Positions 25,103-36,020 of a stretch of 64,000 nt of DNA are shown here, piece by piece. This DNA comes from Paracyclopina nana (taxonomy: Eukaryota > Arthropoda > Copepoda > Cyclopoida > Cyclopettidae). Numbering within the stretch: position 1 is the first letter of the stretch; each line of letters opens with the position of its first letter. Location: the NCBI GenBank assembly GCA_019096065.1, contig JAGUCH010000003.1:3100001-3164000 (forward strand). Reading direction: 5' to 3'. The position numbers were made by a program, and so were the translations under genes. The notes below the pieces were generated by a model that was not told the origin of the DNA, did not search any database, and was given only the letters and a program-made list of their open reading frames with translations.

Positions 25103-27484
25103 ATGGCTTCCAATGACATAACCGACATTCAAGACACTATGACCCGCGCACTTTATATCGCGAGAATTGCCAGCCATCTTGACCAAGATGAAGGCCAGGT
25201 TGACCGGGAAATTAATGCACTCACGATTCTAAAAGGACCCATCGAAAATGTCATGCCTCTGTGGACCAAACGCGCGCGTTTCCCCGAGGAGCTCCCTGAA
25301 ACACAATTGACCCAGCTACAGCTAATTGAAGCCTGGAACACAGCCCGAAGTGAGGAAAATGACATTTGGCCACGTGAAAAGTCCGCCTCGGTCTCCGAGC
25401 ACATTGTGACGATCATGTCAGGCCTGAGGGAGGGATCTGCCTTGATGCAACTTATGCAAGTCATACGCTACATCCTACACATAAAAAACTCTGGTATCGA
25501 CCCGATTGTTGTTCAAATCATCACGTATTTTCTTGGCCTTGAGGCCTTATCCGAGCTCATGGCCGTGAAAGAGAAGCTCACTGTAGTGGATAACATTCGA
25601 GCGGCCATCATAGCTGCGCTGCCAAATCCTCGCCAAAACATACTGCCTCTAGCTAAAGGAATCGAGATTGTTTCCATCATACTTGACCAGCAACAGATGC
25701 CTCAGAAAGATACTAATGTGCAACGAGAAGCCCAATTAGGAGGCATGAAAAAACCAGGAGTGTCTTTCGGGGACACGACAACGATTGGAGCCCGGGACCA
25801 CCTCTTGAGCACCCAAAATAATACGAGCCAAACTCAAATGCCCAGCTTTGATGCCAGCCGCTTCCACACCTCGGTAGATGAAAATACATTATCAGAGGTG
25901 CAAACTAAAGTTCTAGCAGGGGAAAATACGACCCCTGAGGAGCAGCGAATATTTTACAACCACTTACGCGATTTATATAACGATCAGATAGCGACTACAG
26001 CATTAAACGCACTGCGAGCCATCTACAGAAAATACGTAGGGAGTGACAAAAACGCGCACCGAGCAACGGAAATTAAAGCCAGGATTGAGGCCATTACCCG
26101 AGATGGAATAGCCCTGGCAGAAAGCCGGGTTCAGCACGAATCCTTTGAGGAACCTATATTTAATAGAATCAGCAGAATGGATATCTCTAACGTCAGCAAT
26201 CGTGAAACCGCTTTAGAAGCGGCCTCGCAGCTTGTCGACCCATCGACAAACGAGCGCGACAAGCAGAGAGAAATTTCAGCCACACTATTATTACTCACGA
26301 ATGAGCCCAACCTTACTAATCTGCAGAAAGCAGCTTTTCAAGAAGCCTTTGTTAAAAACAGTCAAATGCTTGCAGCCCCGTCCGGAATTAGCAGCGTAAC
26401 TTACTCACTCGAAAATAACGAGCTGTACGTGCAACCTCCCCCGTGCGGAGCAGTTGCTCATCCGGACGCTAAGACCATTAAATTGATCCGACAGTCTCTG
26501 TACACGACGAAATTCGATGCGAATTCCCCTGATAATCTGGACTCCTCGACGATGACCTTTTTCCGAGCGCTAGCCGACCAAGCATCTCTCAAGCAATGGT
26601 CCTGGAAGGCCACAATCGAAGCCTTATGCCTCATGTGCTCTCAAACCACGGTAGCAACGATACACACACTCATGATGGAAGGAGAGCAAGCCTTCCCCAC
26701 TGTCTGGTCCTATCTGCAATCATCGTCTCACACTAAGCCATCTTACCATGAAATCACACGAAAAATCAACAATTTGTATAACAACAACCAGCTCGGCTTC
26801 GGTCAAGTGATGGAGCGCTTTTTAACACTCCGCACTCACCAATATAAGGGAAGATCGCTAGGCCCAGGATCAGCTGTCGCAGCCACTCTCCTCGACGGTA
26901 AATCCTGGTTGGACAATTTCTATCCCAACGATGCCAACTTAATTGACGACCAATTTGAAAAACACTTGGCCAGCTCGGGCATTAAACCCAACAGCTCAGA
27001 AGCTTACCACGCATTAATTCGATTAGTACAAAAAATGATTGGGAACAGTCCTCCACGTGCCCAGAAAGAAAAAGAGAAGGATCATCGATTGCCTTTCATC
27101 ACAGGAGCCGAAAACCCCAAGCCTCGCGTTCATGCCATTGAAATCGAAGGATCTGACGCAGGATCACAGGCCGATCTACGCTCCGTAATACAGAAAATGA
27201 TTAAAGACGAAATTCAAATTGCCGCATTACAAGCCGTAAACGCTGGAGCAGCAGCTCAACCCGCTTCAAGCTCGAATGAGTTGAATCAATTCACCGACCC
27301 TGAAAAGACGGGAGCATGCTTACTCTGCAATCAAGCAGGCCACTTATTTAAAGTGTGCCGCGAATATCCGAATACGCCGCGCACACACTTTCGAAATGTA
27401 GGCCGCTGCAGCTTTTGCGGAGGCTACCACAGAGCCCTGGAAAATCTACTTTGCTGGAAAATCAAAAAAGAAGCATTAAAATGA
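25103..27484 (+). CDS. gag: Gag-like structural polyprotein
   Basis: 793 aa starting at the ATG at 25103 after a stop-rich leader. Mostly helical. Near the C-terminus is a CCHC zinc knuckle (CLLCNQAGHLFKVC, spacing C-2-C-4-H-4-C) followed by a second irregular one (CSFCGGYHRALENLLC). Expected role: particle assembly and RNA binding. It is much longer than the usual 300-500 aa gypsy Gag. Its TGA stop overlaps the ATG of pol as ATGA at 27481-27484. Confidence 0.9.
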   Translation: MASNDITDIQDTMTRALYIARIASHLDQDEGQVDREINALTILKGPIENVMPLWTKRARFPEELPETQLTQLQLIEAWNTARSEENDIWPREKSASVSEHIVTIMSGLREGSALMQLMQVIRYILHIKNSGIDPIVVQIITYFLGLEALSELMAVKEKLTVVDNIRAAIIAALPNPRQNILPLAKGIEIVSIILDQQQMPQKDTNVQREAQLGGMKKPGVSFGDTTTIGARDHLLSTQNNTSQTQMPSFDASRFHTSVDENTLSEVQTKVLAGENTTPEEQRIFYNHLRDLYNDQIATTALNALRAIYRKYVGSDKNAHRATEIKARIEAITRDGIALAESRVQHESFEEPIFNRISRMDISNVSNRETALEAASQLVDPSTNERDKQREISATLLLLTNEPNLTNLQKAAFQEAFVKNSQMLAAPSGISSVTYSLENNELYVQPPPCGAVAHPDAKTIKLIRQSLYTTKFDANSPDNLDSSTMTFFRALADQASLKQWSWKATIEALCLMCSQTTVATIHTLMMEGEQAFPTVWSYLQSSSHTKPSYHEITRKINNLYNNNQLGFGQVMERFLTLRTHQYKGRSLGPGSAVAATLLDGKSWLDNFYPNDANLIDDQFEKHLASSGIKPNSSEAYHALIRLVQKMIGNSPPRAQKEKEKDHRLPFITGAENPKPRVHAIEIEGSDAGSQADLRSVIQKMIKDEIQIAALQAVNAGAAAQPASSSNELNQFTDPEKTGACLLCNQAGHLFKVCREYPNTPRTHFRNVGRCSFCGGYHRALENLLCWKIKKEALK

Positions 27485-30400
27485 GCACCAACAATAAAGA
27501 TTTAATTACACCAAATGCCTCACCCGCAGAGCCTCAAAAGGAGGCTGACAAAACAAAAAACGCTGACGCAGACGAAACTAAGAGCTATAACTACGAGCTG
27601 CCCCCTTTCATGCAGGGACACTTTTCCCGAGAATGCGGAAAGGCAAGCTTTTCATTCTACAGAGCTCAATCTGAAGCAAAGAAACTTAAGGAAACAGGAG
27701 TAGCAGAAGTAGCCAAAGTGTCCACGAAAACTCAGACTGAGATCGAAAGTACTTGTCATTACTTCGACGACGAGCCTGCCGATATCATCGAAACTTGGGA
27801 TTCGGTCAGTAACCAGGGGAAACCTAAAATTGACAAGCCCGTAACAATAATCGAAAATAGCCCATTAGCCGACTCCAGCGAGGAGAAAACCTTACTAGAG
27901 CAAGGCAATGTATGGGACTATGCAATTTACTCCTCACTGGCCATACTAGGAGCCTCCTTGGCCACCCAAGCTGTAAGGAACCCTTTAATTACCAAAGCAG
28001 CCTCTACGGCCATCATCATCGCAGTCGCTGGTAAAACCGTAGCCGAATACGCTAAGAATAATTTAACCAACTTAACAAGATTACTAGGCCTAAATAAGGA
28101 AAGCAAGGAAAAAGAAGTAGCATGCCTGGAAATAACCAATCAGACCGTGCCCTGCGAAAGCAGCACTGCTGAGCTCAACAAAGCACCAATTCCCGAAACA
28201 AAACTTGAGATTTCCACCCCTGCTGATGCCCCAGTCTCGGCCACAGTCGTAGCCGAGACAGCTGAAGCAACAACCAATAATACAGTTGCAGCCGAAGATG
28301 ATGATATAATGACCGTAATTCAGTCCAAAATTAATTCAGTGCAGGCAGTAAACTTTAGCACACACGTAAAGAAATCCCTAGATGAAGTAGACGTCTGGGA
28401 CAACGAGGACATTCAAAGTTGTCATTCACTAGAGTTAAATGACCTAGCAGATCGCCCATTCATCCACGTACAGCTACCAGGCCCGGTTTTCATCAAAGCG
28501 ATGATCGACACAGGCTCGCAGAGCCAAATAATTTCGACAAAGCTCGTAGAAATCATTGAAAATAAATTAGGCTACAGCTTACCAAGAGTAGCCACTAGAC
28601 ACAAGCTAAAAGTATTTAACGGCGACTCGATACCATCTTCCGAAGCAGTAGTACTACAAATCCTACTAGGAGGAAAAATACTACTGAGAAAAGTCATGTT
28701 TTTAATAGCAGATGTAGAAACGATGCTACTGATAGGCAATTCACTTTTCGCGCATAACGATGTAAGACTGACTTGTAAAGGAAATACACAATACATAGAA
28801 TTAATTGGAAAAATGTCAAAATACGGTAAAATACCATTAGAATTATCATCGCAGGAGTTTTACCCAGTAATACTAACCCATTCTGTGGCATTAAGCCCAG
28901 GAGAAGAAATTACCACGTTAGCATACATCAAAGACGAAGCCCCCATACTGCCAGGCCTCGAGTACAACGAGGACACAGACTGGGAGGCCGACGAAGATGA
29001 TGAATCGATTATCAGCCATATATCCAAATTTGAAAACCAACCTATGCTCTTCGAAGCGGAAGAATTTTTAAAATCAGAATTAACGGATGGTGCAGTCACA
29101 AAAGCCGACCACAACGGAATGGTGGCCATCAACTTGAGAAACACATGCGAATTTCCCATACGACTTGACGGACAGCAGATAGTTGGTCATGTAAATCTAA
29201 TCGATTCGCACCGATTTAAAAAGACGGACAAAATAAATCGCATCAATCTGGGACTAAAAGCCATAGCTAGATATCCTTCCCAGTGTTATTGCCAGCCACA
29301 TGGAATAATCGCCCAATTTTCAGATGTTAATGGGCTCACACGTACTACGTTCAATGCCTTCAATAGAGCAAACCCACTAAAAGGCAAAAATAGACCTAAG
29401 ATTGTATACCGAGACATGCAGCTATTTTTAGCCAGCGACCAACAAGACTCATACGACCAACTTACGGACGAGTACCTGCAAAAATGGCTTTCGAAGAAAG
29501 AGATAACTCACATTCCATGCATATTCGTAATTCCCGTTGAGCAACACTTATCGGGAGAAATGAAGAGGATTCTTTGCACATGCAATCGATTATTCAACAA
29601 TTTTAAGCTTTTACATTTAAGACACAACCATTGTTGCCACCGACACCAAACACTAGCCACAGCCCCTATTACCTCCTTCCTAGCTGGATACGAATACACA
29701 GTTTTAACCATCTTCGCTGATGGCCTCGAATGCTTCAATTTCCAATACCAAAAGAACAAAGGAGAGGATTTCTATGACCTCGAAGTAATGGGCTCACGGC
29801 TGAGACTATACAAACTGGCCAACGATATTCATATCATCCTACACATCCGTCAAGAGGACGTGGAAGACATCGAATACACCACGGCCCTGATATACACTAT
29901 ATTGGGACAATTACGCTTCAAGCAAACAAGCGACTACATTTACGTACGGGCCGTGACCGAATGTCTAATAAACTTAAATGATAACCCTCTATTTTTAGCC
30001 AGCGCAGCAGCTCTCACCCTTCTTTCCGGGCTAAAATACTACCCCGAAGAAAGCACTTTTCAAGACCTCCGTACAGACTATAATATACACCACTTTGTCT
30101 ACATACCCGAAGGCTGCCGCTGCAACCTATGCCTAAAGAGAGAAAATGATCAACCAGTCACGGTCTGCGGAGTAAAGACAATCTTCGAGGGTCACCTGGA
30201 AGAGTACCACAACCGCCAGACGCTGATCAGAAAGACCTCAGAACTGGACTTAGTGAGCGCATCCCTAGACATAGCCGAACATACCGAGACGGAGAGACAG
30301 CTCTTTGAAGAAGTATATCAGCTTCTAATAAATCACCCTTCTAGCATAACAGAGAACACGATATTCAACGGGCTAGGCGGCTATTTCTTCGCCACCCCTG

Positions 30401-33400
30401 ATGAAGAGTTCGACAAGTTCGATCTGAGCCACATACCTGACAGCCACAGGGAGAAATTTAGATCCCTCATGAAATCATACAACGACTGTTTCACAAATGA
30501 CCCGCGCGCGTACAAATTATGGAACAGCCCTCCTATAGAGTTCGAAACAAAAGATAACGTAAAGGTCGTGGCCAAGGCCTATAATATGGGAAAACAGGAC
30601 GTCGCACTCTGTGACCGAAAAATAGGCCTTATGCTGGCCAGTGGCTTGATTGAGCCCGTAGATGCAAGCCTTAATAAATTCGGCTCGAGCCCCTGTTTCA
30701 TCCGCAATAGAAAAAACGATGAAGACACCCCTATGAAGCAGCGCAAAGTCAGATTACTATATGACCTCCAGGAGCTAAACAGCCACATTGTCTACCGTGA
30801 GACAGGCCATGTAATCCCACCAATACAAACACTTTTGCCGATGCTTAATAGGGCCTGTCTGCTAACCACAGTAGATTACGCCTCGGGTTTCGACCAGTGT
30901 AGATTAGCAGAAAGCTCAGCTGATTTATCTTGCTTATGCGTAACCTCCCCACGAAGTATATACAGAGGCCACCTTTTCAGGCCCAAGACCATCCCGATGG
31001 GACTAGCACTATCACCAGTAGTTTTCTCTACAATTGTGCAACAGTCCTTACATCCCGAAATACTCGACAGATGCACATGCTATGTAGACGATTTGTGCCT
31101 GGCACGGATCAAACACGAGCCCGCTCCCGCAGATGATAACGACTACGAATGCCATTTACGTGACTTCCAGCTCATGCTAGAAAGCATGCGCAACTTAAAT
31201 GCCCTACTTTCATTAAAGAAAAGCAAAGTGGCAGTAAAAGAAGTTGAAGTCTTAGGCCACATAATAAAGATAGCACAAAACGGACGAGTAACAATGGAAA
31301 TGCCACCGAAATACAGGGACGCATTTGACAATTACCCGCCACCAAAAACTAGAAAGCAACTGCAGCGCTTCGTAGGCCTCACAAATTGGCTCAGCCAATA
31401 CTGCCCCAGCCTGGGAGCCTACATAGCCCCGATATTAGATATTCTTGGCACCGACGATGGCCGAGCTGGAAAATTCACCCTCTCTCCATTCCAAGAAAAA
31501 TGCTTCAAAGCTATTGTCGAAGAAATAAAACTAGGCCTCACACTAGCACTACCCTCCTACGGAGAAACATATGTAATAGTTGACGCTGGAACGATAAGCT
31601 ATTCAGCACTACTAGCAGAAGTAGATTCTCAAGGCAAAATGGTTTGCCTCGGGGCCCACTCAGCCAGATTCCCTTTAGCCATTGTGCTAAATTACTGCTC
31701 ATTCACCAAAGAATGCGTGGGAGTGTTAGCAGCAGTCACACATTATAAGAAAATTCTCGATGCATGCACGCGAGTTATAATTATCACAGATTGCATGGCA
31801 ATAGCCTCTATCCTCTCGCACTCATTCACTACAAATAACTCGTTCATGACGCGCCTAGCATCACGATTATATGCTCTACCATACTCGTGGAGACTGAGAA
31901 CAGTCCCAAGAGACCAATTAGACGTGGTAGATGTACTACTAAATAAATTTAAATTCTCGACCGACGAAACAATGTTTTTCGCCCCCTATAGCAATTCATG
32001 CCAACTCACAAAAGACCTATACGCAGGCAAACTGGAACTGCCTGCCGAATTAAAGAATAAAGTTATAACCACGCAGGAGCTTCTCACACACATCTATAAT
32101 ACATTATTAAACAATGGCCTTCTTTCCAAACAGCTACTAGACAAACGCCTAGCATCGCTTCGCGATAAATGGACTGACTTGATAGGCCCATGCGATAACG
32201 AACCATGGGACGAAGACAGCCTGGTCATCGTCAAGGACGATCCACAAGGAGAACCCATTAAGCACAGCCACGAAGAGGAAATCAACCCTTACTCAGCCAT
32301 AAGCTACCTAGAAAATAACCCCGTAGTAGAAATACTCTCAGTAAAAAGAGCCCCCGAGCCGAGGCTACCGGGAATTACTCGCAATTTGCTCATTAAACTT
32401 CAGAGAAACTGCGAAGAAACGCAAACTATTGTAAAGCTACTACTCATCAGTGATAAAAAACACATCCCTCCGGAACTTTCGAGCCGCTTTAGAGTACTCG
32501 ACGCATCTATACTAGTGGCTCGCAAGAACCTAAAAAGGCCTTTTTCGCAGGCCAGCAATACGAAAATATATATGAGCACTCATAACACAGCGTATTTACT
32601 AGCATGTACTCACTTATTACACAACCACTTAGGTGCGAATAAAATGAATCTACTCTTTACACAATCCATGTACGGCACTTACAGTGCAAGAATTGCACGC
32701 ATTATATCCTCAGCATGCATCCACTGTAGCCTAAACAAACAATCAAACACCCGGTTCATAGGGAAAAGCCGTTTCCCCTTACCGAAAGCCCCTTTTGACA
32801 TGGTCTCCATAGATTTAGCATTCTTCGACGAAACACTGATAACAGGCAGAAATGCCACAGTGGCTTTTATAATGGTAGACATGTTCAGTAAGCTTCTTAT
32901 AGTCAAGCCTCTCACAGATGCCAAATTCAAACAAATATCAACAGCCATGGAAGAGATATTCTCCACATATGGCACCCCAAAGCACATAATTGCTGACAAC
33001 GGAGGTAACCTTACTCGAAATCTAGCCATGCAGGAATTAATAAATAAGTATAGCGTAGAGACCGTAGGACTACTATTCACTACTCCCCATAAGCATACAA
33101 ATAGTTATGCAGAAAGTAATATACGCCTATTACGAAAAGCTCTACTGCAGAATCTGCAATGCTATAATAAAAAGCAGAGCGAAGTACTAAAATACACAGT
33201 GTTCGCCCTCAACAACCGACCGTTAACCTTTTACAAATATGTTGATGAAAAAGGTCACACCATCATCCCTACACCGTTCAGCCTATTTTTTGACCGAAAG
33301 CCAGTTTTCGACATTGGACATGACATTTATGACATTCTGTCGGAAACAGAAAAATTAGTACAGAAGAAACAATGGGCCGAAATAATACAAGAATATGATG

Positions 33401-33600
33401 AAAAGGAAGAAGAGAGGATAAAAGTCATGTCAAAGACTGAATCCTTGTCCTTCAAACCAGAAATTGGAAGCCTCGTGTTCGTTCGACGATTGCCGGAAAA
33501 CAAACACAGGCGAAGATTTATGGCCGAGTTACACGAAATTGTAGATATAACGCGCACCCAGGCCACAGTCAAGCCCTACTTACGTAAAGGAAAAGAATGA
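27481..33600 (+). CDS. pol: Pol polyprotein: protease, reverse transcriptase, RNase H, integrase
   Basis: 2,039 aa from the ATG at 27481, in the -1 frame relative to gag; the frame is open further up to 27355. An N-terminal region (about 1-340) has a hydrophobic pair of segments near residues 145-195. Aspartic protease motif IDTGSQ near 342. A linker of about 650 residues follows with a Cys/His cluster (CRCNLC...H...H). RT has the YVDDL active site near 1200 and the gypsy-style GLTNW thumb. RNase H carries the VDAG, KEC, TDC and DVVD acidic positions. Integrase has an HH-CC zinc site (CIHC) and the D-D-E triad in SIDL, ADNGG and SYAES. Ends at TGA 33598-33600. Confidence 0.95.
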   Translation: MSTNNKDLITPNASPAEPQKEADKTKNADADETKSYNYELPPFMQGHFSRECGKASFSFYRAQSEAKKLKETGVAEVAKVSTKTQTEIESTCHYFDDEPADIIETWDSVSNQGKPKIDKPVTIIENSPLADSSEEKTLLEQGNVWDYAIYSSLAILGASLATQAVRNPLITKAASTAIIIAVAGKTVAEYAKNNLTNLTRLLGLNKESKEKEVACLEITNQTVPCESSTAELNKAPIPETKLEISTPADAPVSATVVAETAEATTNNTVAAEDDDIMTVIQSKINSVQAVNFSTHVKKSLDEVDVWDNEDIQSCHSLELNDLADRPFIHVQLPGPVFIKAMIDTGSQSQIISTKLVEIIENKLGYSLPRVATRHKLKVFNGDSIPSSEAVVLQILLGGKILLRKVMFLIADVETMLLIGNSLFAHNDVRLTCKGNTQYIELIGKMSKYGKIPLELSSQEFYPVILTHSVALSPGEEITTLAYIKDEAPILPGLEYNEDTDWEADEDDESIISHISKFENQPMLFEAEEFLKSELTDGAVTKADHNGMVAINLRNTCEFPIRLDGQQIVGHVNLIDSHRFKKTDKINRINLGLKAIARYPSQCYCQPHGIIAQFSDVNGLTRTTFNAFNRANPLKGKNRPKIVYRDMQLFLASDQQDSYDQLTDEYLQKWLSKKEITHIPCIFVIPVEQHLSGEMKRILCTCNRLFNNFKLLHLRHNHCCHRHQTLATAPITSFLAGYEYTVLTIFADGLECFNFQYQKNKGEDFYDLEVMGSRLRLYKLANDIHIILHIRQEDVEDIEYTTALIYTILGQLRFKQTSDYIYVRAVTECLINLNDNPLFLASAAALTLLSGLKYYPEESTFQDLRTDYNIHHFVYIPEGCRCNLCLKRENDQPVTVCGVKTIFEGHLEEYHNRQTLIRKTSELDLVSASLDIAEHTETERQLFEEVYQLLINHPSSITENTIFNGLGGYFFATPDEEFDKFDLSHIPDSHREKFRSLMKSYNDCFTNDPRAYKLWNSPPIEFETKDNVKVVAKAYNMGKQDVALCDRKIGLMLASGLIEPVDASLNKFGSSPCFIRNRKNDEDTPMKQRKVRLLYDLQELNSHIVYRETGHVIPPIQTLLPMLNRACLLTTVDYASGFDQCRLAESSADLSCLCVTSPRSIYRGHLFRPKTIPMGLALSPVVFSTIVQQSLHPEILDRCTCYVDDLCLARIKHEPAPADDNDYECHLRDFQLMLESMRNLNALLSLKKSKVAVKEVEVLGHIIKIAQNGRVTMEMPPKYRDAFDNYPPPKTRKQLQRFVGLTNWLSQYCPSLGAYIAPILDILGTDDGRAGKFTLSPFQEKCFKAIVEEIKLGLTLALPSYGETYVIVDAGTISYSALLAEVDSQGKMVCLGAHSARFPLAIVLNYCSFTKECVGVLAAVTHYKKILDACTRVIIITDCMAIASILSHSFTTNNSFMTRLASRLYALPYSWRLRTVPRDQLDVVDVLLNKFKFSTDETMFFAPYSNSCQLTKDLYAGKLELPAELKNKVITTQELLTHIYNTLLNNGLLSKQLLDKRLASLRDKWTDLIGPCDNEPWDEDSLVIVKDDPQGEPIKHSHEEEINPYSAISYLENNPVVEILSVKRAPEPRLPGITRNLLIKLQRNCEETQTIVKLLLISDKKHIPPELSSRFRVLDASILVARKNLKRPFSQASNTKIYMSTHNTAYLLACTHLLHNHLGANKMNLLFTQSMYGTYSARIARIISSACIHCSLNKQSNTRFIGKSRFPLPKAPFDMVSIDLAFFDETLITGRNATVAFIMVDMFSKLLIVKPLTDAKFKQISTAMEEIFSTYGTPKHIIADNGGNLTRNLAMQELINKYSVETVGLLFTTPHKHTNSYAESNIRLLRKALLQNLQCYNKKQSEVLKYTVFALNNRPLTFYKYVDEKGHTIIPTPFSLFFDRKPVFDIGHDIYDILSETEKLVQKKQWAEIIQEYDEKEEERIKVMSKTESLSFKPEIGSLVFVRRLPENKHRRRFMAELHEIVDITRTQATVKPYLRKGKE

Positions 33601-33651
33601 CAAGTAGGCCTAGACCAAATTAAAATATATCGCTTTCACGAGTTATACTCC

Positions 33652-35088
33652 ATGCTTCCTGAAAAAGTCACCGATTTATTATTGCGTACTTACACTCCAG
33701 AACAAATTAGCAAAAATGAGAGCTCAAGGGAGATGAGACAGTTCCTGACCAACCCTTTGGTCAAGCCTCCTCACAAAAGGAAAACAGACGAGATCTCAGA
33801 AAGAGAACTGGTAGAACAGCTAATTTCGGAAACCACGTCGGACACTACAACCTCGTACGATAGACAACTGCAAACCGCCTTAGATGCAGGCAGCATTCTG
33901 CAAAGAAAGGCCGCTGACATATTTAAGCCCGAAGACATCGCTCGAGTAAGACAAAAAGCGCAGGATGTTGTTCTCGAAGATTGGAAACAGTTCAAGATCA
34001 GACATAAAGACTCCCCTGAACAAATAAAGGCCCAACTGGGCCTTGACAAAAACATGCCCTCGTTTAGACAGCTAGCTTTAGATAGGGTCAAAAACCAGGC
34101 TCCACAGCAAGACCCTAAAACGATGGAATACTCCACACCAGATAAACCAGCTGAACCAGTTAACCCAGACTACAGTTCCATATCGAAGGCATTCCCGAAG
34201 GACCGGGAGCAAAATCAATCATTCGACACGGACGGAAGTTTTTCTCCCGACCACCCCATATTAAACGAGAATAATCTACAAGCCGAGCTTTCTAGAATCA
34301 ATTTCCCGAACCGAAACATGGACCTCGAAATCGAGTCTTTAGCTGACTCCTTCGCTAAGGCCTCCATTGAGCCTCAAGACCCACTGTTCTCGGGATTACT
34401 GCAACCTACAGACCTAACTAAGGCCTTTGACAATACTAAAGAGTTCATCGAAGAATTCGAAAAACAGACCAGCTTTGTCAGCCCAGAGAGCAAAAATAAA
34501 CTACTAGAAGGCTTTAGAAGACTGTCACGAGCTTTCACTTCTCCCTTTAAATCACCCAAAACACGCCTAGAGGATGCAGGCACAGAAATGTCACCCCTGA
34601 TTCCAAGCACTAACGATCCTTCACACGATCCTGACGTATACGAGGACGTGGGAGAATATGGGGCCACCGCCAGGCCGCCCACACCAGATGAAGAAGACGA
34701 ATTAGTCTCACCACCTAGTATAGCGGACGAAGTGATGCGTAGACTGCGAGGCAGAAAACCAATAAATTACAGAGAAGCAAGAGCATACACAAAAAAGGTA
34801 CACTATGTGCCACTCGAACCCAGAGAAGGACCTCTGCCACTAGCAGAAAGGAGAAAACTTCGCGAAATATTCAACAGCGACAATGGTGATTCGCCTTATC
34901 GAGTCCAGTTGAAACATCACGTATTACGGGATTGGAAAGGAAAACACGTCGTAGCACCGCGTTTCGACTACGCCATCTTCCTCAAAGCCATGGGGTTAGA
35001 CAGCGAGAGCGACGAGCTACAAAAAACATTAATGAAGCACAGGGTTACGCGAGACGACATGTACCACCTATATAAAGGAACACTATAG
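33652..35088 (+). CDS. ORF in frame downstream of pol, unknown function
   Basis: 478 codons from ATG 33652, in the same frame as pol; the 17 codons between the pol TGA and this ATG are also open. It could be a separate protein or a C-terminal extension of Pol made by stop-codon readthrough. It is hydrophilic and acidic-proline-rich (ARPPTPDEEDE near residue 340), with a basic C-terminal domain (about 365-478). No family recognised; phosphoprotein- or matrix-like roles would be guesses. A TATATAAAGG at 35069 overlaps its end. Confidence 0.75.
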   Translation: MLPEKVTDLLLRTYTPEQISKNESSREMRQFLTNPLVKPPHKRKTDEISERELVEQLISETTSDTTTSYDRQLQTALDAGSILQRKAADIFKPEDIARVRQKAQDVVLEDWKQFKIRHKDSPEQIKAQLGLDKNMPSFRQLALDRVKNQAPQQDPKTMEYSTPDKPAEPVNPDYSSISKAFPKDREQNQSFDTDGSFSPDHPILNENNLQAELSRINFPNRNMDLEIESLADSFAKASIEPQDPLFSGLLQPTDLTKAFDNTKEFIEEFEKQTSFVSPESKNKLLEGFRRLSRAFTSPFKSPKTRLEDAGTEMSPLIPSTNDPSHDPDVYEDVGEYGATARPPTPDEEDELVSPPSIADEVMRRLRGRKPINYREARAYTKKVHYVPLEPREGPLPLAERRKLREIFNSDNGDSPYRVQLKHHVLRDWKGKHVVAPRFDYAIFLKAMGLDSESDELQKTLMKHRVTRDDMYHLYKGTL

Positions 35089-35169
35089 CCCTCAGGCGCC
35101 AGGCGTACCGTCCCTTCTTAGCCACCCGCGCACCACTGCTCCTCAGTACACTCGCTTAAGCCTTGAAAA

Positions 35170-35802
35170 ATGGAGCTTAACGCATGCAACCTACTAGCTT
35201 GGGAACCGGAGAAGAAACATCTAGCACTTGAATTGATAAGACAATACTGGGTGGGAATTTGCTCCACATCGCCCACACATCAAGAACAGGAAATTCTACA
35301 TGAGCTCTATGAGTTCGGAGTACACCAACACGCGAAAAGGGTTGGTAGACACAAAGCCTTTGTGCAGGCCACATATGACCTCCTGAGGCCTTCCCCATGG
35401 CATTCCTTAGTATCACGAGAAACGATATCTTCCCACGACACCTCAAGCTTGTACAACTTCGACGAGCTAATTGGGCTTACCGACGGCTTTATAAGAAAAA
35501 ATAAAGGAATAGCCTACGAGCAGGCACTAAGTGAACATTACCTCAGAAACCGTCACTATCCAGAACATTTCAGGGACGAACACCTGCGCCCTACACCAAT
35601 GCCTCTAGACGCGTTATACGAGAGCCTAATTGGCCTAATGGCCTGCCGATGGAGACTACACCACAGAGGCAACCCAGAAATGGATCACGAGAAATTGGTG
35701 GCCATTCCAGAGCAATTCTTAGAGGACCACTGCCAGAAATACTGCGAAACAGACAAGCTTCGAATTAAATCAATTTTGGCCCTCTCAAACAGTGAAACCT
35801 AA
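35170..35802 (+). CDS. DUF5662/HD-like accessory protein, copy 1
   Basis: 210 aa from ATG 35170. A histidine-rich core fits the DUF5662 pattern: HKAFV (about residue 59), SSHDTSS (about 86), FDELIGLT, then HYLRNRHYPEHF (about 119-130). That family occurs in large DNA viruses, phages and some cellular genomes and looks like a divergent HD phosphohydrolase; activity not established. An AATAAA near 35848 follows. It is paralogous to the next gene, 218 bp downstream. Family assignment is from memory of the pattern, not a search. Confidence 0.7.
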   Translation: MELNACNLLAWEPEKKHLALELIRQYWVGICSTSPTHQEQEILHELYEFGVHQHAKRVGRHKAFVQATYDLLRPSPWHSLVSRETISSHDTSSLYNFDELIGLTDGFIRKNKGIAYEQALSEHYLRNRHYPEHFRDEHLRPTPMPLDALYESLIGLMACRWRLHHRGNPEMDHEKLVAIPEQFLEDHCQKYCETDKLRIKSILALSNSET

Positions 35803-36020
35803 CATAGCCCTGTCAAATGAGGCCAAAGAACACGAAATTGCCAAGAAAAATAAAAGCCCTACATGTATCGTCAGGACAAATAAACTAATATAGCCTTTCT
35901 CATAAAACTTTCATTAAATTTATTTCATAATGCATAACACTTTTCGACCAGACAGCAGACAGTCTACTCATCACATTCTCTCGCTGCTACAGGAAACTTC
36001 GCAGTCTCTTCGCGTTCACT

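Noticed and set aside
27463..27470. A-rich run as a -1 frameshift site
   Set aside because: The codon phase is wrong for X XXY YYZ in the gag frame.
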